This document shows, in pieces, positions 43,178-52,523 of a stretch of DNA of 64,000 nt. A program made the position numbers and the translations under genes. The stretch is taken from positions 1 through 64,000 of the forward strand of contig JAZNII010000002.1 of assembly GCA_045577415.1 (NCBI GenBank). Direction: 5' to 3'. This DNA is from SVTX01 sp045577415 (GTDB taxonomy: Bacteria > Bacillota > Clostridia > Oscillospirales > CAG-272). The notes under the pieces are model-generated. The model was not told the origin of the DNA. It ran no database searches and was given only the letters and a program-made list of their open reading frames with translations. How positions within the stretch are numbered: position 1 is the first letter of the stretch; every line of letters starts with the position of its first letter.

Positions 43178-44059
43178 TTATTTAGTTCTTTTTGCGTAAT
43201 ACTCTTCCAAAGCTTGAAATATTACAGTCTCAATATGCGATTGTGGAGTACCGCGAGAAAAGTATTTTTCAAATCTTGTGGCAGGTATCTTAATTTTCTC
43301 AACTTGATTGGGCTTTTGCTGACGCATTATCTTAAAAATACGTTCTGACGTAAGACTCCCCTTTTGACTCAATTTCTTCATTTCGATTGCCTGGGCAAGA
43401 GACGGAGTTGCATCTTCGCTTTCAATAGTATAAAAAAGATCTTTTTGTTGCTGTACCGTGAGATATGAAAGCTCTACCGAAGGTCTGAAAGCAATTCTAC
43501 CATCATCAACCATTTCTAAAATTTCTTTAATTAGATATGTAAGGCGAATGTACCGTCTGACTTGTTCTTTACTATCCCCATTTTCAAGTCCTATCGCCTC
43601 ATCTGTTCGCAACTTCGCCACCAGTGGTGGCGAAGTTAAATCGGTGCGAGCCCCCTGACGCTTTCTTGCTTCCATTTTCATTTTATATGCGTATGCTCTC
43701 TCCGATGGGAGTATCCGTTCTCTATGTAAATTAGAGTCAACCATAGCAATAATGGCATCATCCCGTGTCATATCTCTCAGAATAACAGGTAATTCCGTGA
43801 GACATAACTTTTTTGCAGCAAATTTACGTCTGTGTCCAGCAATAATTTCATATCGATCATTTTCCTTCTTACGAGCAATCAAGGGGGTTAACACACCAAA
43901 CTCTTTGATACTTTCGATTAAAGCCTCCATATCTGCATCCATTTTAACGTTAAAAGGGTGCTTTGGAAAATCGTCAAAAAATTGAATAGGTATTACTCTG
44001 ACCTTTTCTCTCTTAGCATCGTTACCAGATTCGCTTGTTTTAATCTTCTTAGTGTCCAT
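43178..44059 (-). CDS. ParB-like partition protein
   Basis: 293 residues with the ParB/Spo0J N-terminal nuclease-like domain: FGVLTPLIARKK, AGHRRKFAAK (the GHRR box) and DSNLHRERILPSERAYAYKM. The central DNA-binding region follows. Conjugative elements and plasmids use it, usually with ParA, to stabilise DNA. No parA is present; the gene that should precede it is replaced by the ISL3 element. ATG at 44059 behind GAAGGAG. Confidence 0.88.
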   Translation of the reverse strand: MDTKKIKTSESGNDAKREKVRVIPIQFFDDFPKHPFNVKMDADMEALIESIKEFGVLTPLIARKKENDRYEIIAGHRRKFAAKKLCLTELPVILRDMTRDDAIIAMVDSNLHRERILPSERAYAYKMKMEARKRQGARTDLTSPPLVAKLRTDEAIGLENGDSKEQVRRYIRLTYLIKEILEMVDDGRIAFRPSVELSYLTVQQQKDLFYTIESEDATPSLAQAIEMKKLSQKGSLTSERIFKIMRQQKPNQVEKIKIPATRFEKYFSRGTPQSHIETVIFQALEEYYAKRTK

Positions 44060-44095
44060 TTTTCTCTCCTTCTAATAAAAAATACGCTATAATTC

Positions 44096-45530
44096 GGCTC
44101 TTTGTCAATAGTTGGGGTAGAAAAAATCTGACGAAAAGATAAAGAAGTATTAAATTGCATAGAAAAAGCGTCACGAAGCGAAGCGGAGTGGCGCTTTTTC
44201 TATGCGCCTGCGCGACTTTGATGGGAAAACATAAAGAGAATTCTATTGCGGAAACGCTTAAAATCCTGCAAGCCGTAGGCGTTCCGCTTCAAGACCTTGA
44301 TCTTGTTATTGCAGCCTTCGGTAAATCCATTCGTATAAGGGCAGAAAAAGGAATTCGTAATAGGGGTAAACCAATTGTAATATGTTTTAGCGCATTTAAC
44401 AAATGCCGGGATCTCACTTTCCATAGCTTCCTCGATCCAATCTGAAAAGAGCTTCTTTTGTTTATTCGGATCCTGCTCATCAAGTATGGAGTAAAGCAAT
44501 TCCTTTAAGAAATAAGCGGTTGAAAGAGTTGGAGAAATGTCTAACATAATAAGTACCTGTTGTAATTCATCGTCCTTTAGCTTATCCTGATGCTTTAGCA
44601 ACAGATATCTGGACTTCTTAAAATAAATACGATGCTTCTTTGAAAATTGCTTTTGTATCTCTTTTCTAACGGCTTCAAACGCCCATACTGCCTGTCTTAC
44701 CCAATGGTATCTATCTATGACATATGTAGCGTTTGGAAAGTAATATTCTGCAATTTCAGCATAGGGCTTGTACATATCGCTAACGAAATATTTGACGCCT
44801 GTACGGTCGTATTTCTTGAAATAATCGCAAAGATCATACTCGTAGCGTGTTTTTAGTATATCTATTACCTTTCTTTCTCCAAGATCGGTAAGTATTCCGT
44901 GAAACTTCTCACCGCCGCTGTTGCCCTTAAATTCATCAATGCCGATGACCTCGGGAAGCTGGGCGGGCTTACTGTATTGAATGTTCTTAAAAAAGCGAAT
45001 AACGGTTGACGTAGATATATTAAATTCACGAGCTACGGCTGTATAGGAACGGCTGTCGCTTAATTTCTCTAATAACCCCATGATCGCTCTTTGGGTCATG
45101 CGTTGATATCGTGACAGGAAGGTATTCGGCTCAAAAAATCTCTTACCGCAAGAGCATACATATCTACGCTTACGTAGAATAAGGACGACATTCTTTTCAA
45201 AAGCAGGCAATTCTTTTACTCTTTGGTAACGATAGTCGTGTATTCTGTTCGTTGCTTCGCCACATTGAGGGCAATTGCACATCTTTCGTGGCTGTTCTAT
45301 TGAGATTTCAAAAACTTCTTCATTTTCTGAAATATTTTTTACTTCTACCCCTTGCAATCCGAGCAGTTTTTCTGTATAATATGAATTGAGCATATCTGAA
45401 ACCTCCGATAGTGTTTTTTTCGTCAATTAACATTTTATCAGATTTTTTTCAGATATGCTCTTCTTTTTTTGTTTTTTACTTTTTATTTGCTATATCTGTT
45501 GGTTTCACCCCAACATTTATTATAGAACCT
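44096..45530 (-). mobile_element. ISL3-family insertion sequence at the right edge of the conjugative element
   Basis: Imperfect 23-bp terminal inverted repeats (16 of 23 matching) start GGCTCTTTG at 44096 and GGTTCTATA at 45530, both ending GTTGGGGT. They enclose an intact transposase. No 8-bp target duplication is apparent (TATAATTC on the left, TTAAGAAA on the right), which suggests a later rearrangement at one side. A strong hairpin, GCATAGAAAAAGCG/CGCTTTTTCTATGC, lies at the 3' end of the transposase gene. Confidence 0.88.
44200..45426 (-). CDS. ISL3-family transposase
   Basis: 408 residues, full length. The N-terminal zinc-finger (CNCPQCGEATNRIHDYR with VCSCGKRFFEP) and a helix-turn-helix (YTAVAREFNISTSTVIRFF) precede the DDE domain: IGIDEFKG, VSDMYKPYAEI and the final EGCNNKIKVLKR segment. 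All three acidic positions are present, so it is probably active. Confidence 0.93.
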   Translation of the reverse strand: MTKKTLSEVSDMLNSYYTEKLLGLQGVEVKNISENEEVFEISIEQPRKMCNCPQCGEATNRIHDYRYQRVKELPAFEKNVVLILRKRRYVCSCGKRFFEPNTFLSRYQRMTQRAIMGLLEKLSDSRSYTAVAREFNISTSTVIRFFKNIQYSKPAQLPEVIGIDEFKGNSGGEKFHGILTDLGERKVIDILKTRYEYDLCDYFKKYDRTGVKYFVSDMYKPYAEIAEYYFPNATYVIDRYHWVRQAVWAFEAVRKEIQKQFSKKHRIYFKKSRYLLLKHQDKLKDDELQQVLIMLDISPTLSTAYFLKELLYSILDEQDPNKQKKLFSDWIEEAMESEIPAFVKCAKTYYNWFTPITNSFFCPYTNGFTEGCNNKIKVLKRNAYGLQDFKRFRNRILFMFSHQSRAGA

Positions 45531-45616
45531 TAAGAAAACTTAACTCAAATTTGTTCAAACAAACTTGAAAGTGTACAACTTATATTTCAAATTCACTGTA
45601 AATAAAGCAAAAGCCC

Positions 45617-45644
45617 TTGACAACGCTAATAAAAATGATATAAT
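45617..45644 (+). promoter_or_regulatory. Promoter of metY
   Basis: TTGACA at 45617-45622, 16 bp, TATAAT at 45639-45644. The leader to the start codon is only about 55 nt, too short for an S-box or T-box, so no methionine riboswitch is present. Confidence 0.85.
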
Positions 45645-45706
45645 TATAATGTATAGTTATTGCGTTTTTGTAATATAAATCAGATACCGAAAAGAGGCAA
45701 AAAACA

Positions 45707-46990
45707 ATGAAAGATAAAAGAATTGGAACGAAATGTGTTCAAGGCGGTTATACTCCCGGTAACGGAGAACCCAGACAGATACCGATAATTCAGAGTACAA
45801 CGTTTAAATATACAACGGGCGAGGCTATGGGTAAGCTTTTTGACCTTGAGGCGAGCGGATATTTTTATTCCAGACTTCAGAACCCCACCTGCGACACGGT
45901 TGCGGCGAAAATATGCGAGATGGAGGGAGGAACTGCGGCTATGCTGACTTCTTCCGGTATGGCGGCTAACTTCCTTGCCACCTTCAATATCGCGTCCTGT
46001 GGCGACCACATCGTGTCCTCGGCTTCGATCTACGGCGGAACATACAATCTTTTCGCCGTTACCTTCAAGAGAATGGGAATTGATGTGACCTTTATCGCTC
46101 CCGACTGCTCCGACGAGGAGTTTGAGGCGGCGTTCAGACCCAACACCAAGCTTGTTTTCGGAGAGACTATCGCAAATCCTGCGCTGAATGTTCTTGACAT
46201 CGAGAGATTTGCCAAAATGGCGCACAAGCACGGTGTTCCACTGATCATTGACAACACCTTCCCGACGCCTGTGAATTGCCGTCCTTTTGAGTGGGGAGCT
46301 GATATCGTAACTCACTCCACCACAAAGTACATGGACGGTCACGGAAGCGCGGTAGGCGGCGCTATCATCGACTCCGGTAAATTTGACTGGATGGCTCACG
46401 CCGACAAGTATCCCGGTCTTTGCACTCCCGACGACAGCTATCACGGTATCACTTACGCCGAAAAATTTGGACTTGGCGGCGCGTTCATTACCAAGGCGAC
46501 GGCTCAGCTTATGCGCGATCTTGGCGTAACTCCCGCTCCTATGAGTTCCTATATTCTCAATCTCGGTCTTGAGAGCCTTCACGTGAGAATGAAGCGACAC
46601 TGCGAGAACGGTCTTGCAGTTGCCAAATACCTTGAGGCTAACGACAAGATCTCTTGGGTCAACTACCCCGGTCTTGAATCGAGCAAGGATCATGAAATTG
46701 CCAAGAAGTATATGCCTGACGGCACCTGCGGTGTTGTAAGCTTTGGCGTTAAGGGCGGTAGAGAAGCGGCAGCAACATTCATGAATGCCCTTGAGATGAT
46801 CGCTATAGAGACACACGTAGCCGACGCGCGCTCATGCTGTCTCCACCCCGCGACAACAACCCACCGTCAGCTTTCCGATGCCGACCTTATTGCATCGGGC
46901 GTTGCTCCCGACCTCGTTCGTCTTTCCTGCGGCCTTGAGGATGCAGACGATCTTATCGCCGACATTCAGCAGGCTTTGGAGAAGATTTAA
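45707..46990 (+). CDS. metY: O-acetylhomoserine sulfhydrylase (MetY)
   Basis: 427 residues, the normal length of MetY. This PLP enzyme of the Cys/Met-metabolism family makes homocysteine from O-acetylhomoserine and sulfide. Typical blocks are STTFKYTTG, YSRLQNPTCDT, LTSSGMAAN, PLIIDNTF and the PLP lysine in THSTTKYMDGHG. The C-terminus HPATTTHRQLS is characteristic. It is paired with metA 557 bp downstream, whose product supplies the acetylated substrate. Confidence 0.93.
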   Translation: MKDKRIGTKCVQGGYTPGNGEPRQIPIIQSTTFKYTTGEAMGKLFDLEASGYFYSRLQNPTCDTVAAKICEMEGGTAAMLTSSGMAANFLATFNIASCGDHIVSSASIYGGTYNLFAVTFKRMGIDVTFIAPDCSDEEFEAAFRPNTKLVFGETIANPALNVLDIERFAKMAHKHGVPLIIDNTFPTPVNCRPFEWGADIVTHSTTKYMDGHGSAVGGAIIDSGKFDWMAHADKYPGLCTPDDSYHGITYAEKFGLGGAFITKATAQLMRDLGVTPAPMSSYILNLGLESLHVRMKRHCENGLAVAKYLEANDKISWVNYPGLESSKDHEIAKKYMPDGTCGVVSFGVKGGREAAATFMNALEMIAIETHVADARSCCLHPATTTHRQLSDADLIASGVAPDLVRLSCGLEDADDLIADIQQALEKI

Positions 46991-47547
46991 GAGAACGCGA
47001 GGGATGCGCGAGGGACGCGAGGGGATGCGTTCCACCTTTTTTGAGAAAAACCTACGCAGATTGTAAACAATCTGCTGTTGCGAGTTTTCTTCGAAAACAT
47101 CGAGGTGGAGCCAAAAAACTTCCCGAAAAGGGGGTTCTAACTGCCGTTGTTCGCTTTATAATACAACTTGGACTGCTTGCGTGCAAGCAGCGGTTTGCAA
47201 CAAGCCGACTAACGACTAAGTTTAGCTTCACGTTGCATATAGTGACGTTGAGATTTTGCACACAAAATCTCAACCTGCTATCCGCTTTTGTGTTGCAATA
47301 GTTTAGAACCCAGCCGATAAAGTTCAACTAAAATTAAAGTAACTTTAAGTTAAAGTTAGATGATATTTGGTGGGTGCAACACCTTATCAATACAAAAACG
47401 ACAGTGAGGGATTTTTTTAGCGACGAAGGAGCGAAAAATCCTCCGACACCCTAAAAGGACCTAAAAAATTCGGAAAAGTTCTTTGCCAAGCTTTCTTTTA
47501 AGAAAGCGACCAGTCGTTGCACTTGCTAACTATCACAAGGAGAAAAA
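46991..47547 (+). repeat. metY-metA spacer with a series of palindromes
   Basis: This 557-bp gap has no supportable gene. It contains several perfect inverted repeats: 47056-47075 (GCAGATTGT/ACAATCTGC), 47173-47190 (CTGCTTGC/GCAAGCAG), 47247-47274 (GTTGAGATTTTG/CAAAATCTCAAC) and 47490-47507 (GCTTTCTT/AAGAAAGC). They look like copies of intergenic elements used as stems or terminators. Transcription from metY may stop here, but metA has no obvious separate promoter. Confidence 0.6.
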
Positions 47548-48462
47548 ATGCCAATTAAGATACCAAACGATCTGCCTGCGGTGCAGACCCTTGCGGACGA
47601 GAATATATTTGTTATGACAGAGACGAGAGCTATCACTCAGGACATTCGTCCTTTGAAGATACTGCTACTCAATCTGATGCCCAAGAAGATAGAGACCGAG
47701 ACGCAGTTGTCGCGAATTCTCGGTAATACGCCGCTTCAGATAGAGCTTACCTTGATAAGAACAAAGTCTCATCAGTCGGCAAACACGGCACAGGAGCATT
47801 TGCTTGCGTTCTATAAGACTTTTGATGATGTAAAGGATCAGAGGTTTGACGGAATGATCATCACAGGCGCTCCCGTTGAGATGATGGAGTTTGAGGAGGT
47901 CGACTACTGGGAGGAGCTTTGTGAGATAATGGAGTGGACAAAGACCCACGTCCATAGCACTATGCACATCTGCTGGGGCGCGCAGGCGGGCCTTTACTAT
48001 CACTACGGCATACAGAAGCACATTATGCCCGAAAAGCTTTTCGGTGTGTTCGCCCATCAGGCAGACCACAAAAAGAGCATGCTGCTTCGCGGCTTTGACG
48101 CAGAATTTTACGTCCCCCATTCCCGTCACACAACGGTTTACCGCGAGGACATAGAGAAGATACCCGAGCTTCGCGTGCTTGCGTCGAGTGATGACGTGGG
48201 CGTTCATATCGTCTCAAGAAACGGTGGCAGACAGTTCTTTATTATGGGTCATAGCGAGTATGATCCGCTTACTCTTGACGCGGAATATCGCCGTGACGTG
48301 GCGGCAGGACTGCCCATAAAGCCTCCCGTCAACTACTACCGTGACAATGACCCCTCAAAGGAGCCTATCGTCCGTTGGAGAGCGCACGGAAGTCTGTTGT
48401 TTATCAACTGGCTAAATTATTTCGTGTATCAGTCCACGCCTTACGATCTTAAGACGCTTTAA
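47548..48462 (+). CDS. metA: Homoserine O-acetyltransferase (MetA/HTS family)
   Basis: 304 residues, full length. The catalytic Cys142 (HICWGAQ), His235 and Glu237 (GHSEYD) are in place. Residue 111 is Glu (GAPVEMMEF), the residue known to favour acetyl-CoA over succinyl-CoA in this family, which fits the neighbouring metY. The enzyme activates homoserine for methionine synthesis. ATG behind AAGGAG. A bidirectional terminator follows. Confidence 0.93.
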   Translation: MPIKIPNDLPAVQTLADENIFVMTETRAITQDIRPLKILLLNLMPKKIETETQLSRILGNTPLQIELTLIRTKSHQSANTAQEHLLAFYKTFDDVKDQRFDGMIITGAPVEMMEFEEVDYWEELCEIMEWTKTHVHSTMHICWGAQAGLYYHYGIQKHIMPEKLFGVFAHQADHKKSMLLRGFDAEFYVPHSRHTTVYREDIEKIPELRVLASSDDVGVHIVSRNGGRQFFIMGHSEYDPLTLDAEYRRDVAAGLPIKPPVNYYRDNDPSKEPIVRWRAHGSLLFINWLNYFVYQSTPYDLKTL

Positions 48463-48487
48463 GCATCTCTTTGAAATAATGAAATAT

Positions 48488-48519
48488 GCCCATAGGCAAA
48501 CAGAGCGTTGCCTATGGGC
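48488..48519. terminator. Bidirectional terminator between metA and the DUF1576 gene
   Basis: GCCCATAGGCAA and TTGCCTATGGGC form a perfect 12-bp stem with an 8-nt loop, with ATTTTTATTT on the plus side. It lies between convergent genes and can serve both. Confidence 0.9.
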
Positions 48520-48524
48520 AATTT

Positions 48525-50036
48525 TTATTTACTTTTGTTTTCGTCGTTCTTGATCGAATTATCGACCAGCTTTGTAAATCTGCTGCTTTCATGTCCCTTG
48601 ATCTCGTAGATCTCGTCGTTGTCGGCTTTTTTTCGCTTGACCTTGTAAAAATCAAGAATTGGGATCAGTATAAGCGCGGCAAGACCTGCGTTAAATCCGC
48701 CGTTGTAGAGGACGAAACCGCCGTGCATGGCAGAGGTAGACGTGCAGATGATGGCGCTGACAAGTCCCGCGATAACGCCGTATTTGAAGCCGTACACACC
48801 CGCTATTGGACAAAGTCCTGTAGCAAAGGCAAGACCGTTGATGTAGGCTTGGGTCGATAGAGTCCAAGGAATCTCTGCGCCTGCTATGGAACATATCGCG
48901 CAGACGAGCGCAAACAGAACGGTATATCCCAGCGCGATAGGCGCTACATTTTTTGGATGCTGACCGTCCGCGGAAAATGTGAGCGCGGCGAATACTATAC
49001 CCGCCGTAGGGCCCGTGAACCCAACGCCCTCGGGCAGAAAAGGGAAGATAGATGGTAAGAAAAATATGACGTTAAGGTAGAGCAGTATGCAAAAGCCGTA
49101 CACGCCAAAATTTATGAGACAGAGAGGTATGCCGAATTTGTCGGCAAAATCGAGACCGTATCCCGTGCAGGAAAGCAGCTTTTTGTAATTGCGAAAGCTC
49201 CTTCCGTTCATAAAAAATCCGATTGTCAGAGCGAGAAGAAATATGACCGAGAAAAATACGTTCATAAAGACGTAGTAGTGCCGACCGAATATCTCCTGCT
49301 CGGCACTTGAATCGAAGCCGGTGCTGTGAGGCTCGACACCAAGAGTCTTGTAAAGAAAGCAATAGACTAAAATTCCAAGCAGACCGATCGCAAGCCCTGC
49401 CTTATACATGCTGAAGCCACCGTGCATCTTTGCCGTACCCTTGATAAGCGCGGGAACTAAAAATCCCGAGGCGATACCGAACACTAACGAAAGAACGATG
49501 CCGAGAACACTGAATTTTCCAAGCGTCAAATATCTACCGGGGGGATAGAAGAACAAAAAGTCGCTGATAAAGGGGGCGAGGGCGGTGGAAAACATTGCTA
49601 TGTGAAGATTGTCTCTGCTTGAGTTCTTTGTAATCCAGCAATAAACGAGAACACCGATAAACGGCGGCCACATATTGATAAAATTCAAGCCGTAAAAGCA
49701 GTGAGCGATTACCAAAAGATACGCCGCAAAGGTGGTGCTGTTTGCGTGAGCGCGGCTAAAGATCACGATAAGTGTGCAGGCGAGACCGCATATTCCCGCG
49801 TTAAACAGTGTGCTTGCGAGGCAACCGAGAGAGAAATAATCGGTCACAAGCTTGGAGGGACCCGTGAAAAGCTCCCAAAGATTTGAGCCGAACTGTTCAA
49901 CGCCGATGCCCGAGACCGCCATGGCTATGGGGGTGGCGACAAAAAACGTCATATTTAAAATGATAATAAACATTTTAAAGGAAATACTGTTTTCCTTCAT
50001 TCGCCGTTTGACCAAAAAATCGTTCGCGTTGTCCAT
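48525..50036 (-). CDS. DUF1576 multi-pass membrane protein
   Basis: 503 residues with about 12 predicted membrane helices (for example FKMFIIILNMTFFVATPIAM and FSVLGIVLSLVFGIASGFLV). Repeated KMHGGF/AMHGGF motifs in the two halves suggest an internal duplication, as in a transporter. It matches DUF1576 as I remember it; the substrate is unknown. The C-terminal tail is charged and cytoplasmic. It is monocistronic. Confidence 0.8.
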   Translation of the reverse strand: MDNANDFLVKRRMKENSISFKMFIIILNMTFFVATPIAMAVSGIGVEQFGSNLWELFTGPSKLVTDYFSLGCLASTLFNAGICGLACTLIVIFSRAHANSTTFAAYLLVIAHCFYGLNFINMWPPFIGVLVYCWITKNSSRDNLHIAMFSTALAPFISDFLFFYPPGRYLTLGKFSVLGIVLSLVFGIASGFLVPALIKGTAKMHGGFSMYKAGLAIGLLGILVYCFLYKTLGVEPHSTGFDSSAEQEIFGRHYYVFMNVFFSVIFLLALTIGFFMNGRSFRNYKKLLSCTGYGLDFADKFGIPLCLINFGVYGFCILLYLNVIFFLPSIFPFLPEGVGFTGPTAGIVFAALTFSADGQHPKNVAPIALGYTVLFALVCAICSIAGAEIPWTLSTQAYINGLAFATGLCPIAGVYGFKYGVIAGLVSAIICTSTSAMHGGFVLYNGGFNAGLAALILIPILDFYKVKRKKADNDEIYEIKGHESSRFTKLVDNSIKNDENKSK

Positions 50037-50152
50037 TTCGCGCTCCTTTCATAAATGTAATATATATTTTATCATAAATATGCAATTTTCAAGCCGATTT
50101 TTATTATATTCATCTTATATTGACTTTCAAGCATATCCTACCTCAAAGTGTT

Positions 50153-50362
50153 TTATTTTTTATCTTTGGTATATTCAATTATATCTGAAATTTCGCAATC
50201 CAATGCTTCGCAGATCTTATCTAAAATATAACTGTCATATCGAATTATTTGGTTCTTATAATAACTGTCAATAGTGTGATATACTATACCTGTTCTTTTC
50301 GATAGCTCGTATCGTGTTATACCCGTCTTTTTTAAATATTTGTCCAATGTAAGCTTTATCAC
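50153..50362 (-). CDS. Small XRE-family helix-turn-helix regulator
   Basis: 69 residues from GTG 50362 (GGGAG about 10 nt upstream). It is a compact Cro/CI-type domain: TRYELSKRTGIVYHTIDSYY is the helix-turn-helix, followed by LDKICEALDCEISDIIEY. Such stand-alone proteins act as local repressors. The target is unknown. It lies between the DUF1576 gene and lysA on the same strand. Confidence 0.8.
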   Translation of the reverse strand: MIKLTLDKYLKKTGITRYELSKRTGIVYHTIDSYYKNQIIRYDSYILDKICEALDCEISDIIEYTKDKK

Positions 50363-50441
50363 AAACACCACTCCCTTTCAGTATATATTTTAATAAATAT
50401 ATACTCTCTTGATAATTTCACATTTGCGCTATGTAATCATA

Positions 50442-51752
50442 TCATATATCATTTCTGCAAATATCCTCGGGAGTTTCGCGCTTTACTGCCAGATAGTCAC
50501 ATCCGTCCTTCAGCATAACCACGGGGGGCTTGCCGAGGCGGTTGTAGTTTGAGGACATGGAGTAGTTGTACGCTCCTGTGGTAAGGACTGCGATAATATC
50601 TCCGCGAACAATGTTTGCGGGAAGGGTAACGTTCTCCTGAAGAATATCGCCCGACTCGCAGCATCTACCCACTACCGAGCAGTTAAAGGTTGGCACGCCG
50701 TTTTCTGCGGCGTTCATTCTGTTGGCGAGACAGACGGTGTAGGACGAGCCGTAGAGCGCAAATCGAGGGTTATCCGCCATGCCGCCGTCAACAGAAACGT
50801 AATTCTTGTATCCGGGGATGCGCTTGACCGTGCCTGCGGTGTAGAGCGTCAAGCCTGCGTCGGCAACGATACTGCGTCCGGGTTCCATACGTACTGCCGG
50901 CATCGGGGTGCCAAGCTTCGCGCAATATGCTTTCATGTGGTCGGCAACCTGATGAATATTTGCCGCTATGTCGATGTGGGGATCGCTTTCAAGGTATCTG
51001 ACGCCGTAGCCGCCGCCAAGGTCAAGCTCCTTTGCCGCAAATCCGTATTTTTTGATCATTTCCGCAATAAAATCAAGCATTATTTCCGACGCGCGAAGAA
51101 AGACGTCGGAGTCAAAGACCTGAGAGCCTACGTGACAGTGAAATCCGTAAAGCTCAATGTTTTCAAGACCGATAGCATATTTGGTTATCTGCTCGGCTTG
51201 TCCCGTCTCTATTGCAGAGCCGAATTTTGAGTCCACCTTGCCCGTAGCCACCGCCGCGTAGGTATGGGGGTCGATGCCTGGGGTCAGACGCAGCAATATT
51301 TTTTGCTTTACACCCTTTTCGCCTGCGATTTGGTCGATGGCGTCAAGCTCCTCAACGTTGTCTACTACGAAATAACCGACACCCTCGTCGATGGCGTAGG
51401 CTATATCCTCGTCGGTCTTGTTGTTGCTGTGAAAATAAGCCTTTTCAAGAGGAAATCCCACGCTTGACGCAGTGTAAAGCTCTCCTGATGATACAAGGTC
51501 TGTACCCATACCCTCGTCCTTGACGATGCGATACATCTGCTTAAAGGATGCCGCTTTGCTGGCGTAAAGTGGAAGGGCGTTCTCACCAAAGGCAGACCTC
51601 ATAGCGTCCACGTAGGTCTTACAGCGCTCTCTTATTCTGTTTTCGTCGAAAAGGTAGAGGGGAGTGCCGTATTTTTGAGCCATCTCAACGGTGTCAACGC
51701 CGCCGAGAGTTAGATGTCCCTTTTCGTTTACCGATAAATTGTTACAGATCAT
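50442..51752 (-). CDS. lysA: Diaminopimelate decarboxylase
   Basis: 436 residues. The PLP lysine lies in LYASKAASF, HCHVGSQ and EPGRSIVADAG are diagnostic, and CESGDIL near the C-terminus supplies the active-site Cys from the partner subunit. It converts meso-diaminopimelate to lysine, the last step of the pathway. It is third in the dapA-dapB-lysA operon, 13 nt after dapB. Confidence 0.95.
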   Translation of the reverse strand: MICNNLSVNEKGHLTLGGVDTVEMAQKYGTPLYLFDENRIRERCKTYVDAMRSAFGENALPLYASKAASFKQMYRIVKDEGMGTDLVSSGELYTASSVGFPLEKAYFHSNNKTDEDIAYAIDEGVGYFVVDNVEELDAIDQIAGEKGVKQKILLRLTPGIDPHTYAAVATGKVDSKFGSAIETGQAEQITKYAIGLENIELYGFHCHVGSQVFDSDVFLRASEIMLDFIAEMIKKYGFAAKELDLGGGYGVRYLESDPHIDIAANIHQVADHMKAYCAKLGTPMPAVRMEPGRSIVADAGLTLYTAGTVKRIPGYKNYVSVDGGMADNPRFALYGSSYTVCLANRMNAAENGVPTFNCSVVGRCCESGDILQENVTLPANIVRGDIIAVLTTGAYNYSMSSNYNRLGKPPVVMLKDGCDYLAVKRETPEDICRNDI

Positions 51753-51765
51753 GATTTTTCCTTAA

Positions 51766-52512
51766 TTATTCCGTGCCGATCATACTATACATATCGTAAA
51801 GACCTGCGCTCTTGTTCTTGATATAGTCAGCCGCGGCGATAGCGCCCTCGGCAAAGAGGGAACGGCTGTGAGCCTCGTGCTTGAGAGTGATGGTCTGAGT
51901 GTCTGTTCCCACGATCACCTCATGCTCGCCAACGATATTTCCCATACGTATAGCGTGGATGCCTATCTCATTTTTTTCTCTCTTGGCGTGACCCTGACGG
52001 CCAAAGGTGAAGAAAGCCTGCTCTCTTATCTTTTGTATGGACTGCGCCAGAAGCAGAGCCGTTCCGCTGGGAGCGTCAAGCTTTCTGTTATGATGCTTTT
52101 CTATGATCTCAATGTCAGCGTCGGGGAAGGTCTTTGCCGCGGTTTTGGCAAGCTCGCAAAGGAGCGCTACGCCCAAGGACATATTAGCCGAATGGAAAAG
52201 CGGTATTTTTTTCGCCGCATCGGCAATATAGCCTTTTTCTGCGTCGTCGTGACCCGTAGTCGCCAAAACAACGGGGATATTCTTCTCGCAAGCGTATTCA
52301 AGCAGGGCTTTCGTTCCCACATGATGCGAAAAATCAATAATGCAATCGGGCGTTTCTTTGACGTCTGCCCAATTTGTATAAGTAGGACACTCGGCTATGA
52401 CTTCGTTTACATCGTATCCCGCGCAAAGCTCCGCGCCTCGGTAGCCGTCAAGTACCATTTTTTTGACCTCGGCGCCCATTCTGCCGCCGATGCCGCTTAT
52501 AAATATTTTCAT
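51766..52512 (-). CDS. dapB: 4-hydroxy-tetrahydrodipicolinate reductase
   Basis: 248 residues. The nucleotide-binding N-terminus is ISGIGGRMG, and the catalytic and substrate-binding segment is EKHHNRKLDAPSGTA. It uses NAD(P)H to reduce the DapA product in the lysine and diaminopimelate pathway. It is located 11 nt after dapA. Confidence 0.95.
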   Translation of the reverse strand: MKIFISGIGGRMGAEVKKMVLDGYRGAELCAGYDVNEVIAECPTYTNWADVKETPDCIIDFSHHVGTKALLEYACEKNIPVVLATTGHDDAEKGYIADAAKKIPLFHSANMSLGVALLCELAKTAAKTFPDADIEIIEKHHNRKLDAPSGTALLLAQSIQKIREQAFFTFGRQGHAKREKNEIGIHAIRMGNIVGEHEVIVGTDTQTITLKHEAHSRSLFAEGAIAAADYIKNKSAGLYDMYSMIGTE

Positions 52513-52523
52513 ATCATTTTCCT

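Noticed and set aside
45617..45706. Looked for an S-box or T-box upstream of metY
   Set aside because: The leader is only about 55-60 nt and shows none of the conserved riboswitch elements.
45680..46816. Minus-strand open frame of 378 codons opposite metY
   Set aside because: metY is a full-length, motif-complete enzyme with its own promoter. The antisense frame has no start signal and an unlikely composition.
47665..48207. Minus-strand frame of 180 codons opposite metA
   Set aside because: Antisense to a complete catalytic protein and without a start signal.
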